64,000 nucleotides of DNA, from positions 434,001 through 498,000 of the forward strand of contig NZ_JARZHH010000001.1 in NCBI RefSeq assembly GCF_029946515.1, in the 5' to 3' direction. A program made the translations under genes and the position numbers. Numbering within the stretch: position 1 is the stretch's first letter; each line of letters begins with the position of its first letter. Below the pieces are notes generated by a model. It ran no database searches. It saw nothing but the letters and a program-made list of their open reading frames with translations, and had not been told where the DNA came from. This document shows positions 57,196 through 64,000 of this stretch, piece after piece. Source of the DNA: Polyangium sp. 6x1 (GTDB lineage Bacteria > Myxococcota_A > Polyangia > Polyangiales > Polyangiaceae).

Positions 57196-58152
57196 TCACC
57201 GCGGCGCCCTGCGCGCGCCTCGGAGCCGCGGCAGGATGTCGGCGAGCCGCTGCCCGAGCGCCACTGCGGCCAGATCCCGGAACCGGACGTGGAAATGCGT
57301 CGCGTGCCCCCAGGCGTGGCGGATGATCGTGTCTCGCTTCGTGGGGCTCGGAAAAACGTCCTCGGGCGGCCGCTCGCCCTCGGGCAGCGTCGCGACGTAC
57401 GCTTGCAAGAGGCGCTGCACCGAGACGTCGATGAAGATCATCTCGACATGGCCCCCCTCGATCAACGCTCGAACGAGCGCCCAGGTGCGCGCCGCGTCGA
57501 GGTTCTGCGCTGTCGCGCGCTGGTACCAGGTCGCCTGCGATTTGTAATAATAACCGATATCGGCATCGAGGCCGGATTGATGGCTCCGGTGCGGCTTCAG
57601 CCAGCCGCCGCGCTCGCGGGCGATGTCGCCGACATAGAGCCGGGGTGAGTCCGGAAAACACCGCCGCACCTCCCGCACCGCGCGCTCGATCGAGCGAATG
57701 ACGAGCTCCGTGCCCCAGCCATATCCGCCCGCGCGCAGGATGCCCTCGGAGTCCTGGAGCTCCACGCCGCCGAACAGCGAGCCCCGCGTGGGCGAACCCA
57801 CGGACGCCGATCCGAGCGCCTCGGGTGTCTCCTTGGCGAGGCGAAAGAGCTCCGCCGCGGGCGGCGGCTCGGACGCGCGCACCACGATCGCGGGCTCCGG
57901 CGGGCAACGCGCGGGCGCGCTCGGCGCCTCCGCCGGGATCGCCGCCGCGGGCACGTCGCTCGGCGGCGCGGGCGCGAGCGCGGACGCGACCTCGGGCAGA
58001 GCGCCCATCCGAAGCGCGGACGTCACCGGCGCGGCGGGCGCCTGCTCGTCCGGTCGCGAAGGCGCCCCGCGCTGCACGGCAACGACCGCGATCGACGCCG
58101 CAGCGACGATCACGATCGCGGAGCCCAGGGCGCGCGGGGGCACGGACCTCAC
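57196..58152 (-). CDS. mepA: Penicillin-insensitive murein endopeptidase, M74 family
   Basis: 318-residue zinc peptidase that cuts peptide cross-links in peptidoglycan. An N-terminal signal anchor is followed by an Ala/Pro-rich linker (about 30-100). The M74 domain has [15 protein letters not shown] (H-x2-S-H-Q-x-G-L-D-x-D) and [11 protein letters not shown], giving the His and Asp zinc ligands. YGWGTELVI and [14 protein letters not shown] are further MepA blocks. It is longer than E. coli MepA only because of the linker. Confidence 0.9.
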   Translation of the reverse strand: MRSVPPRALGSAIVIVAAASIAVVAVQRGAPSRPDEQAPAAPVTSALRMGALPEVASALAPAPPSDVPAAAIPAEAPSAPARCPPEPAIVVRASEPPPAAELFRLAKETPEALGSASVGSPTRGSLFGGVELQDSEGILRAGGYGWGTELVIRSIERAVREVRRCFPDSPRLYVGDIARERGGWLKPHRSHQSGLDADIGYYYKSQATWYQRATAQNLDAARTWALVRALIEGGHVEMIFIDVSVQRLLQAYVATLPEGERPPEDVFPSPTKRDTIIRHAWGHATHFHVRFRDLAAVALGQRLADILPRLRGARRAPR

Positions 58153-58268
58153 ACCTTCATTCTACGCCGAAAACGCCCACGGGGAGGGCCCTTCGTGCCG
58201 CGACCGATGTTGTGAGCCCCAACGGACATGGTCTACAGTGCCGACCGGGTCGTTTTCCAGTCTCAGCC

Positions 58269-59132
58269 ATGCCCTACCAAACCCTCCTCTACCGCACCGA
58301 AGGCCGCATCGCGCGGATCACCCTGAACCGCGCGGATCGTCGCAACGCCATTACCGACGAAATGCCCGGGGAGATCCGCGCGGCCGTCGAGCGGGCGAAC
58401 GACGACGACGGCGTGCACGTGATCGTGCTCGACGGCGCGGGCGCGTCCTTTTGCGCCGGCTACGACCTCGCGCTCTTCGCGGAGGGGGAGGGGCGCACCA
58501 TCGGCATCCAGGAGATGCCCTGGGATCCCATGCTCGATTATCGCCTCATGAAGCGCTTCACGGACGACTTCATGAGCCTGTGGCGGAGCTACAAACCCAC
58601 GATCTGCAAGGTGCACGGGCACGCGGTCGCCGGCGGCAGCGACATCGCGCTCTGCTCGGACCTCGTCGTGATGGCCGAGGACGCCTTGATCGGGTATCCG
58701 CCGGCGCGCGTCTGGGGCTGTCCGACCACGGCGATGTGGGTGTATCGCCTCGGCGTCGAGGGCGCCAAACGCATGCTCCTCACCGGGGATCTCGTGCGCG
58801 GCGTCGAGGCGAAGGCCATGGGGCTCGTGCTCGACGCGGTGCCGGCCGAGGCGCTCGATGCGCGCGTCGAGGCGCTCGCCGAGCGCATGAGCGGCGTGCC
58901 GAGAAACCAGCTCATGATGCAGAAGCTCCTCGTCAACCAGGCCTACGAGAACATGGGCCTCGCGAACACGCAGATGATCGCCACGCTCTTCGACGGCATC
59001 ACGCGGCACTCGCCCGAGGGGATGTGGTTCAAGAAGATGAGCGAGGAGAAAGGCTGGAAGGCCGCGGTCACGTGGCGCGACAGCGGACGCCCGATCCCCT
59101 CGATCAAGGATCCCGACGAGGGAAAGGGCTGA
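58269..59132 (+). CDS. Enoyl-CoA hydratase/isomerase (crotonase) family protein
   Basis: 287-residue crotonase-fold protein acting on acyl-CoA thioesters. The N-terminus is [13 protein letters not shown], the first oxyanion strand is [11 protein letters not shown] and the second is [19 protein letters not shown]. In place of the usual first catalytic Glu the GGSDIAL stretch has Asp, and the second Glu position is not obvious, so hydratase activity is uncertain. Isomerase, hydrolase or another crotonase reaction is possible. ATG 58269 gives the complete fold. Confidence 0.83.
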   Translation: MPYQTLLYRTEGRIARITLNRADRRNAITDEMPGEIRAAVERANDDDGVHVIVLDGAGASFCAGYDLALFAEGEGRTIGIQEMPWDPMLDYRLMKRFTDDFMSLWRSYKPTICKVHGHAVAGGSDIALCSDLVVMAEDALIGYPPARVWGCPTTAMWVYRLGVEGAKRMLLTGDLVRGVEAKAMGLVLDAVPAEALDARVEALAERMSGVPRNQLMMQKLLVNQAYENMGLANTQMIATLFDGITRHSPEGMWFKKMSEEKGWKAAVTWRDSGRPIPSIKDPDEGKG

Positions 59133-59147
59133 CCGAGCGCGGCGCCG

Positions 59148-59615
59148 TCAAGCGGCGGCGTTGGCTTCGCGCTCGAGACCCTCGACGAGTTTGTCGAGCA
59201 CGACCTTCGTCCCGTGCTCGCGCGTCTCCGGCGCGTCGTGTCCGTCGAGGAAAGCGCCCTGCTCGGTGAAGACGAGCCGCGTCCCTTTGCCCTCGGCTTT
59301 CAGCTCGATCGTCACCATCGACACCGAGATTCGCGTCTCGTCGCGGTGCATGTCGTACGTGTAGACGATGCGCTGGTTCGGGACGATGTCCTGAAAACGC
59401 GTCTCATTCGTGTAGATCGGGCCGCCTTTCGGGCCGCCTCGATACGATTCACGACCCCCGACGCGGAAATCGAGCTCGTACGCGCCGCCCTCGTGACAGT
59501 TGAACCACTTGCGCTTCTCTTCCGCCTTCGACCAGGCGGCGAAGACCCGCGCCGGTGAGACCTGGAAAAACCGCTCGATGACAAACGTCGTATGCGTGAC
59601 GGATCGTTCAATCAT
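59148..59615 (-). CDS. AHSA1/SRPBCC-domain protein
   Basis: 155-residue START-like ligand-binding protein of the AHSA1 (activator of Hsp90 homologue 1) family. It has [23 protein letters not shown] at the N-terminus, [34 protein letters not shown] in the middle and the long C-terminal helix. It lies six bases downstream of the ArsR regulator gene and is translated from the same message. This gene pair is common in bacteria; the ligand is unknown. Confidence 0.88.
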   Translation of the reverse strand: MIERSVTHTTFVIERFFQVSPARVFAAWSKAEEKRKWFNCHEGGAYELDFRVGGRESYRGGPKGGPIYTNETRFQDIVPNQRIVYTYDMHRDETRISVSMVTIELKAEGKGTRLVFTEQGAFLDGHDAPETREHGTKVVLDKLVEGLEREANAAA

Positions 59616-59621
59616 GATGAT

Positions 59622-59969
59622 TCATTCCTTCGATTCAGGTTCGTCAGGATGCTCGGCGAGGTACGCGCCGAGCCGGTCGAAGCATCGCTCCCAGCTCGCG
59701 CGTCGCTCGGCGATCCAATGCTCGGCTGCCCGCAGCGCCGTGGGCTCGAGCCGACACGTGCGCACGCGCCCGGCCTTCTCCGAGCGCACGAGCCCGCTCG
59801 TCTCCAGCACCGAGAGGTGCTGCATCACCGCCGGCAGCGACATGGAAAGAGGCTCGGCGAGCTCACTCACCGAGGCCGGTCCACGGCTCAGGCGCTCGAT
59901 CATGACCCGACGGGTCGGATCCGCGAGCGCCTGGAACATACGATCGAGGGACGCGCTTTGGTTAAGCAC
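59622..59969 (-). CDS. ArsR-family transcriptional regulator
   Basis: 115-residue winged-helix repressor of the metal-independent ArsR type. It has MFQALADPTRRVMIERL, then the recognition helix region SVSELAEPLSMSLPAVMQHLSVLETSGLVRSEK, and no Cys metal site. The GTG at 59969 gives the standard N-terminus. A palindrome TTAAGCACGTGCCTAA (59962-59977) covers the start, and a sigma-70-like promoter ends about seven bases upstream, so the mRNA may be leaderless and autoregulated. It is in an operon with the AHSA1 gene. Confidence 0.88.
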   Translation of the reverse strand: MLNQSASLDRMFQALADPTRRVMIERLSRGPASVSELAEPLSMSLPAVMQHLSVLETSGLVRSEKAGRVRTCRLEPTALRAAEHWIAERRASWERCFDRLGAYLAEHPDEPESKE

Positions 59970-59977
59970 GTGCCTAA
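59962..59977. promoter_or_regulatory. Palindrome over the ArsR start codon (putative operator)
   Basis: TTAAGCACGTGCCTAA is symmetric except for one A/C pair. It spans the GTG start and reaches the -10 element, a good place for autorepression. Confidence 0.45.
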
Positions 59978-60004
59978 GTATCGTCCCCGGACCGGGGTTG
60001 TCAA
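59977..60004 (-). promoter_or_regulatory. Sigma-70-type promoter for arsR-AHSA1
   Basis: On the minus strand a consensus TTGACA (59999-60004) is followed after 16 bp by GATACT (59977-59982), four of six matches to TATAAT. The spacer contains CCCCGG-TCCGGGG, itself a palindrome. The predicted transcription start is near 59970, at the GTG. Confidence 0.55.
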
Positions 60005-60063
60005 GAAATAGTTTGGCAAACGGTTAAGTGTTCTACCCGACGAACAAAAAAATTTTGGGGGCG

Positions 60064-60090
60064 TGTCGATCGGGGCATGGCTTGGTCGTC
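60064..60090 (+). promoter_or_regulatory. ECF42-type promoter for the first DGPF gene
   Basis: TGTCGA (60064-60069), 17-bp spacer, CGTC (60087-60090). This fits the TGTCGA/CGWC signature I recall for ECF42 sigma factors. An inverted repeat GCTTGGTCG/CGACCAAGC (60080-60088 and 60123-60131) overlaps the -10. Confidence 0.6.
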
Positions 60091-60156
60091 GTCACGATGA
60101 AGCCCAATCGGGGAGCCCAGCCCGACCAAGCGACGAGAGAGTAAGGAGCCACGACC

Positions 60157-60594
60157 ATGCGATTCATGATTTGCGCCGCCCCCGATCCGAACGCCCCGAA
60201 GACCGAGCAGGCGCCGCCGAGCGACGAGCTCATCGCGGCCTACATGAAGTTCAACGAGGACCTGACGAAGGCCGGCGTGCTCATCACGGCCGAGGGCGTG
60301 AACCCGGGCCGGCAGGGCGCGCGCCTCGGGATCAAGGACGGAAAGCGGGTCGTGCTCGACGGCCCGTTCGTCGAGACGAAGGAGCTCGTCGGCGGGTTTT
60401 ACCTGATCGACGTGAACAGCCGCGAAGAGGCCATCGAATGGGCCCTGCGCTGCCCCACGGGGATCGGCCACGACGACATCCTCACGATCCTGCCGATGAC
60501 GGACGGGGAGGACATTCCGCCCGAGATGATGGCGATCATCGAGAAGGTGGCCCCGACGTGGCTCCGGCACCAGGCGGGCTGGAAAAAAGAGTAG
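60157..60594 (+). CDS. DGPF/YCII-domain protein 1
   Basis: 145-residue YCII-like protein with a ferredoxin-like fold. It has MRFMICAAPDP, then EDLTKAGVLITAEGVNPGRQGARL, the name-giving LDGPFVETKELVGGFYLIDV and SREEAIEWALRCP. DGPF proteins are the conserved partners of ECF42 sigma factors. Their biochemical role is not established. TAAGGAG lies before ATG 60157. It has a TGTCGA-type promoter upstream and a paralogue 62 bp downstream. Confidence 0.88.
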   Translation: MRFMICAAPDPNAPKTEQAPPSDELIAAYMKFNEDLTKAGVLITAEGVNPGRQGARLGIKDGKRVVLDGPFVETKELVGGFYLIDVNSREEAIEWALRCPTGIGHDDILTILPMTDGEDIPPEMMAIIEKVAPTWLRHQAGWKKE

Positions 60595-60598
60595 GACG

Positions 60599-60625
60599 TG
60601 TCGATCCCATGTCCTCTCGTTCGAC
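60599..60625 (+). promoter_or_regulatory. ECF42-type promoter for the second DGPF gene
   Basis: TGTCGA (60599-60604), 17-bp spacer, CGAC (60622-60625). Same spacing as the element at 60064. It lies 31 bp before the ATG at 60657 and within the 62-bp gap between the two DGPF genes. Confidence 0.6.
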
Positions 60626-60656
60626 GTGTAGCTGAAGGCAAGAAGGAGAAACGACG

Positions 60657-61097
60657 ATGAAGTTCATGATTCTGGTCAAGGCCACCCAGGACAGCGAGGC
60701 CGGCACGCTCCCCAGCGAGGAGCTGCTCACCGCGATGATGAAGTACAACGAGGAGCTGGTGAAGGCCGGCGTGATGCTCGCGGGCGAGGGGCTGCACCCG
60801 AGCTCGAAGGGCGCCCGCGTGCGGTTCTCGGGGCCGAACCGGACCGTGCTCGACGGGCCCTTCGCCGAGACCAAGGAGCTCGTCTCGGGCTTCTGGATCT
60901 GGCAGGTGCGGTCGAAGGAAGAGGCGATCGAGTGGGTCAAGCGGATGCCGAACCCCATGTACACGGACAGCGAAGTCGAGATCCGGCAGGTGTTCTCCCC
61001 CGAGGACTTCGCGCCGATCGATCCCACGGGCGAGATGCGCGCGAAGGAAGAGCGCCTCCGCGCCGAGTCGGAAGAGCGGCTCGCCGGGAAGAAGTGA
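60657..61097 (+). CDS. DGPF/YCII-domain protein 2
   Basis: 146-residue paralogue of the previous protein. It has MKFMILVKA, EELVKAGVMLAGEGLHPSSKGARV, LDGPFAETKELVSGFWIWQV and SKEEAIEWVKRMP, with a charged helical C-terminal tail (about 125-146). AAGGAG before ATG 60657 supports the start. It has its own TGTCGA promoter, so the two copies may be induced independently. A strong hairpin after it separates it from the sigma factor gene. Confidence 0.88.
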   Translation: MKFMILVKATQDSEAGTLPSEELLTAMMKYNEELVKAGVMLAGEGLHPSSKGARVRFSGPNRTVLDGPFAETKELVSGFWIWQVRSKEEAIEWVKRMPNPMYTDSEVEIRQVFSPEDFAPIDPTGEMRAKEERLRAESEERLAGKK

Positions 61098-61114
61098 CGG
61101 GGGCAAACGGGGGT

Positions 61115-61152
61115 TTGGGGGCGTAGCTCGGCGTGCCGAGCGCAGCCCCCAA
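61115..61152 (+). terminator. Long hairpin between DGPF2 and the ECF42 sigma gene
   Basis: TTGGGGGC and GCTCGGC pair with GCCGAGC and GCCCCCAA, a 15-bp stem interrupted by a 3x3 internal loop and closed by GT. It lies 17 bp after the DGPF2 stop and 50 bp before the sigma factor start. It could terminate or attenuate transcription from the DGPF promoters into the sigma gene. Confidence 0.6.
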
Positions 61153-61202
61153 GCGTCGACCAACCCTTGCGCCCGCGGAGGAAGATGCTCTGATCGGGGG
61201 CC

Positions 61203-62483
61203 GTGACGGCCTCCGCTACGCATCGAGCGATCGACGCAGTCTTCCGGATCGAGTCGGCCAAGCTCATCGCCGGGCTCGCGCGCATCGTGCGCGACGTCGG
61301 CCTCGCCGAGGAGCTCGCGCAGGACGCGCTCGTCACCGCGCTCGAGCGGTGGCCAGAATCGGGCATCCCGGACAACCCGGGCGCCTGGCTCATGGCCACC
61401 GCGAAGCACCGCGCGATCGACCATGCGCGCCGGAGCAAGCGGATCGAGCGCAAACACGAGGAGATCGGCCACGCGATCGAGGCCGAGCAGCAGCACGCCG
61501 CGCCCGACCTCGAAGCGGCGATCGACGAGGACGTGGGCGACGACCTCCTGCGCCTCGTGTTCACGGCCTGTCATCCGGTGCTGTCGACCGAGGCGCGCGT
61601 CGCGCTCACGCTCCGCTTGCTCGGCGGATTGACGACGGAGGAGATCGCGCGCGCGTTCCTGGTCCCGGAGCCGACCGTGGCCCAGCGCATCGTCCGCGCC
61701 AAACGCACGCTCGCGGAAGCGAAGGTCCCGTTCGAAGTCCCGCGCGGCGAGGAGCTCGCGGCCCGTTTGTCGTCGGTGCTCCAGGTGATTTACCTGATCT
61801 TCAACGAGGGGTATTCGGCGACGGCGGGGGACGACTGGATGCGGCCCGCGCTCTGCGAGGACGCGCTCCGCCTCGGCCGCATCCTCGCCGAGCTGCTCCC
61901 GAAGGAGCCGGAGATCCACGGGCTCGTCGCGCTCATGGAGATCCAGGCGTCACGCGCGCGGGCGAGGGTCGGGCCGTCGGGAGAGCCGATCCTGCTGCTC
62001 GATCAGAACCGCGCGCGCTGGGACCACCTGCTGATTCGCCGCGGCCTCACGGCGCTCGCGCGCGCCGAGGCGCTCGGGGGCGCCGTGGGCCCGTACGCGC
62101 TCCAGGCCGCGATCGCCGCTTGCCACGCGCGCGCGCGGACCGCGGAGGAGACGGACTGGAAGCGCATCGCGGCGCTGTACACGGCGCTCGTCGAGGTCAC
62201 GGCCTCGCCCGTGGTCGAGCTGAACCGCGCGGTCGCGTTTTCGATGGCGTTTGGCCCGGCCGCGGGGCTCTTGCTCGTCGACGCGCTCGTCTCGGAGCCC
62301 TCGCTCGCGAGCTACCACCTCTTGCCGAGCGTCCGCGGCGACCTCCTGGTCAAGCTCGGCCGCGACGCCGAGGCGCGCGTGGAGTTCGAGCGCGCCGCGT
62401 CCCTCACGAAAAACACCCGCGAGCGCGCGTTCCTGCTCGAACGCGCCGCCGCCTGCGCCCGCGCCTCGGCCCGCACGGATTGA
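61203..62483 (+). CDS. ECF42-group RNA polymerase sigma factor with C-terminal TPR-like extension
   Basis: 426-residue sigma factor. The sigma-2 region is at about 10-80 (AEELAQDALVTALERWP, PGAWLMATAKHRAIDHAR) and sigma-4 at about 110-165 (LTLRLLGGLTTEEIARAFLVPEPTVAQRIVRAKR). A 250-residue C-terminal extension contains IYLIFNEGYSA and helical TPR-like repeats. That extension and the DGPF neighbours define ECF42, which has no anti-sigma factor; the extension is thought to control activity. The start is GTG 61203. It is followed by a DUF2277 gene 15 bp downstream. Confidence 0.92.
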   Translation: MTASATHRAIDAVFRIESAKLIAGLARIVRDVGLAEELAQDALVTALERWPESGIPDNPGAWLMATAKHRAIDHARRSKRIERKHEEIGHAIEAEQQHAAPDLEAAIDEDVGDDLLRLVFTACHPVLSTEARVALTLRLLGGLTTEEIARAFLVPEPTVAQRIVRAKRTLAEAKVPFEVPRGEELAARLSSVLQVIYLIFNEGYSATAGDDWMRPALCEDALRLGRILAELLPKEPEIHGLVALMEIQASRARARVGPSGEPILLLDQNRARWDHLLIRRGLTALARAEALGGAVGPYALQAAIAACHARARTAEETDWKRIAALYTALVEVTASPVVELNRAVAFSMAFGPAAGLLLVDALVSEPSLASYHLLPSVRGDLLVKLGRDAEARVEFERAASLTKNTRERAFLLERAAACARASARTD

Positions 62484-62498
62484 CCCAAGGAGTGCCCC

Positions 62499-62771
62499 AT
62501 GTGCCGGAACATCAAGACCCTGTTCAACTTCGAGCCCCCCGCCACCGAGGAGGAGATCCGCGCCGCATCGCTGCAGTTCGTGCGCAAGCTGAGCGGCTTC
62601 AACAAGCCGTCGCGCGCCAACGAGGCGGCGTTCGACAAGGCCGTGGAGGACGTCGCCGCCGTCGCGCGCGTGCTCATGCAATCGCTCACCACGACGGCGG
62701 AGCCGCGGGATCGCGACATCGAGGCGGAGAAAGCGCGCGAACGCTCACGGCAGCGGTTTCACCACGATTGA
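62499..62771 (+). CDS. DUF2277 family protein
   Basis: 90-residue protein with the full DUF2277 pattern: MCRNIKTLFNFEPPATEEEIRAASLQFVRKLSGFNKPS, then a helical AFDKAVEDVAAVARVLMQSL. It has a single Cys at position 2. No function is assigned. It lies 15 bp after the sigma factor gene, with AAGGAG upstream, so it is probably co-transcribed with it. Confidence 0.9.
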   Translation: MCRNIKTLFNFEPPATEEEIRAASLQFVRKLSGFNKPSRANEAAFDKAVEDVAAVARVLMQSLTTTAEPRDRDIEAEKARERSRQRFHHD

Positions 62772-62870
62772 GGATTTTTCATCTCCTCGTACCATGACGC
62801 CCCGGACGACATGGCGCAGGCGTCGTGCTCTCGTCTCGTGCTGGTTGACGCGCTCTCGTACGATGCCCTC

Positions 62871-63878
62871 ATGCGCGTCACCGCTCTCCTCGCCTGCACC
62901 CTCACGCTCACGGCATGCGAGCGCGGTGGTCCTTCGGGATCGCCCGCAGATTCCTCGGCTGCGCCGCCTAGCTCGGCTCCGCCGGTCACCTGGACGGCCC
63001 CGTCCGTCGCCGCTCCGGCGCCCACACCGAGCGCGAGCGCGGCCCCTTCCGCGGCCCCGGCCGCGGCGAGCGCCGAACCTCCCGACGCGGGCGCCGCGGA
63101 TGCCGCCCCGCTCGCGGATCCGAGCCGCCTCACGCTCGACAGGAGCGCCGTGCAGGGCGGGCTCCTCCGCGCGAAGCTCGACGGCAAACTGCGCAAAATG
63201 AACTTCCCCGGGCACCGGGCCGTCGTCAGCGACGAGGGCGATTTCTTGATCGCGTTCGGTCGCAACGCCCCGAAGCAGGAGAAGATCACCATCACGTTCG
63301 AGGACGGTCAGGTGCTCGAACGTGTCTTCGACGTGGAACAACGCACGTTCGAGACCGACAAGATCGACAACCTGCCGAAGGACATGGTCGAGCTCGACAT
63401 GCCCACGCGGGTCAAGCTCACGCAGGCCGAGCAAAAGCTCGACGCGATCCGCAAGAAGTACACGAAAAAGACCTGCTTCAAGGAGGCGTTCATCTGGCCC
63501 TCGAAGGGCAAGGTCACCTCCAGGTACGGGCAGCCGCGGCTGCTCAATGGCACGGACGGCGGGATCCACTGGGGCGTCGATATCGCGGTGCCCGTGGGCA
63601 CGCCGGTGCGCGCGCCGGCCTGCGGCACGGTGGTGTTCGCCGAGAAAAACCTGCCGCTCAGCGGCGACACGCTCATCATCGACCACGGACAGGGTTTGAC
63701 CTCGACCTTCATCCACCTGAACGGCTTCGCCGCCAAGGTGGGGGACGAGGTCAAACAGGGTCAGACGGTCGCGCGCGTGGGGATGACCGGCCGCACGAAC
63801 GGGGCGCACCTCGATTGGCGCATGAATTTCTTCGAGGTCCGGATCGACCCGGAGCTGCTCGTCAGCGGCGACAAGTGA
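62871..63878 (+). CDS. M23 peptidase lipoprotein
   Basis: 335-residue exported zinc endopeptidase. The lipobox is TLTAC (Cys near 16), followed by a long Ser/Ala/Pro linker to about residue 80. A beta-rich middle domain (about 90-190, SAVQGGLLRAKLDG to ITFEDGQVLERVF) is of the kind that precedes LytM domains in inner-wall hydrolases. The M23 domain has HWGVDIA (H-x3-D) and GAHLDWRM, with all zinc ligands present. ATG 62871 is used for the lipoprotein signal. Its stop is three bases from that of the next gene. Confidence 0.9.
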   Translation: MRVTALLACTLTLTACERGGPSGSPADSSAAPPSSAPPVTWTAPSVAAPAPTPSASAAPSAAPAAASAEPPDAGAADAAPLADPSRLTLDRSAVQGGLLRAKLDGKLRKMNFPGHRAVVSDEGDFLIAFGRNAPKQEKITITFEDGQVLERVFDVEQRTFETDKIDNLPKDMVELDMPTRVKLTQAEQKLDAIRKKYTKKTCFKEAFIWPSKGKVTSRYGQPRLLNGTDGGIHWGVDIAVPVGTPVRAPACGTVVFAEKNLPLSGDTLIIDHGQGLTSTFIHLNGFAAKVGDEVKQGQTVARVGMTGRTNGAHLDWRMNFFEVRIDPELLVSGDK

Positions 63879-63881
63879 CGG

Positions 63882-64000
63882 TCACCGCTTCGGGAACCGC
63901 GTCCGCAGGTCGTAAATGACCTTCTCCACGTTCGGATTCTGAGGGAAGCACGCGCGCCCGAGCGTCTCCAGCACGAGGCGCGCGCGGAAGTCGCCGTCCT
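63882..64000 (-). CDS. C-terminal end of an unidentified protein (partial)
   Basis: The minus-strand frame is open from the window edge to TGA at 63882-63884 and encodes 38 residues ending VEKVIYDLRTRFPKR. Codon use has the same GC third-position bias as real neighbours, and the convergent spacing to the M23 gene (three bases) is natural. Too little is visible to name a family. Confidence 0.65.
   Translation of the reverse strand, partial: DGDFRARLVLETLGRACFPQNPNVEKVIYDLRTRFPKR

Overview
The window is very GC-rich, has strong G/C third-position bias, and encodes many lipoproteins with Pro/Ala/Ser linkers, Hanks-type kinases fused to TPR-like repeats, FHA-type sigma-54 activators, PAS/STAS proteins and MASE1 kinases. 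This points to a myxobacterium, probably of the Polyangium/Sorangium branch. That assignment is inference from gene content. No rRNA, tRNA, CRISPR array, insertion sequence or prophage was seen.

Layout. 1-6 kb: end of a signal peptidase I, a MASE1/PAS histidine kinase, a lone radical SAM enzyme, a Tat-exported metallophosphoesterase and a DUF3224 protein. 6-29 kb: an island of secreted proteins and lipoproteins bracketed by two copies of one regulatory pair, an FHA-domain sigma-54 activator (12139-13563 minus; 27435-28781 plus) and a Ser/Thr kinase-TPR membrane protein (8831-12133 minus; 22732-26151 plus). I find seven -24/-12 promoters here, one degenerate at -12, and every one precedes a predicted secreted protein. 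Two palindromic elements lie where activator sites normally sit. One is GTCACG-N4-CGTGAC in front of the 6-8 kb genes. The other is CCTGGAGG-N6-CCTCCAGG, in five tandem 22-bp copies at 27265-27376 and one copy before the GON-domain gene at 16546. The inferred circuit is kinase, FHA activator, sigma-54 RNA polymerase, secretome.

29-38 kb: a large beta-propeller lipoprotein with a poly-Glu tract, an M23 peptidase lipoprotein, and a compact minus-strand operon (CBS protein, APH-like kinase, APS-kinase-like protein, TreT-type trehalose synthase).

39.9-45.7 kb: a four-gene thiazole/oxazole-modified microcin (TOMM) RiPP operon. It has an NHLP-like precursor with a Gly-Ser-Ala-Thr repeat core, a fused E1-like/YcaO cyclodehydratase, a SagB-type dehydrogenase, and a leaderless S53 (sedolisin) peptidase translationally coupled to SagB. 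No exporter lies beside it. This operon and the sigma-54 island are the strongest candidates for undescribed biology.

45.7-59 kb: mostly single housekeeping or accessory enzymes (EthA-like monooxygenase, histidine kinase, GST, AlkB-like dioxygenase, HAD phosphatase, serine hydrolase, aldo/keto reductase, methyltransferase, PAS-STAS protein, M74 endopeptidase, crotonase). 59-64 kb: an ArsR/AHSA1 pair that may be translated from a leaderless mRNA, an ECF42 sigma factor locus with two DGPF/YCII proteins carrying TGTCGA-N17-CGWC promoters, a DUF2277 protein, another M23 lipoprotein and the tail of a minus-strand gene.
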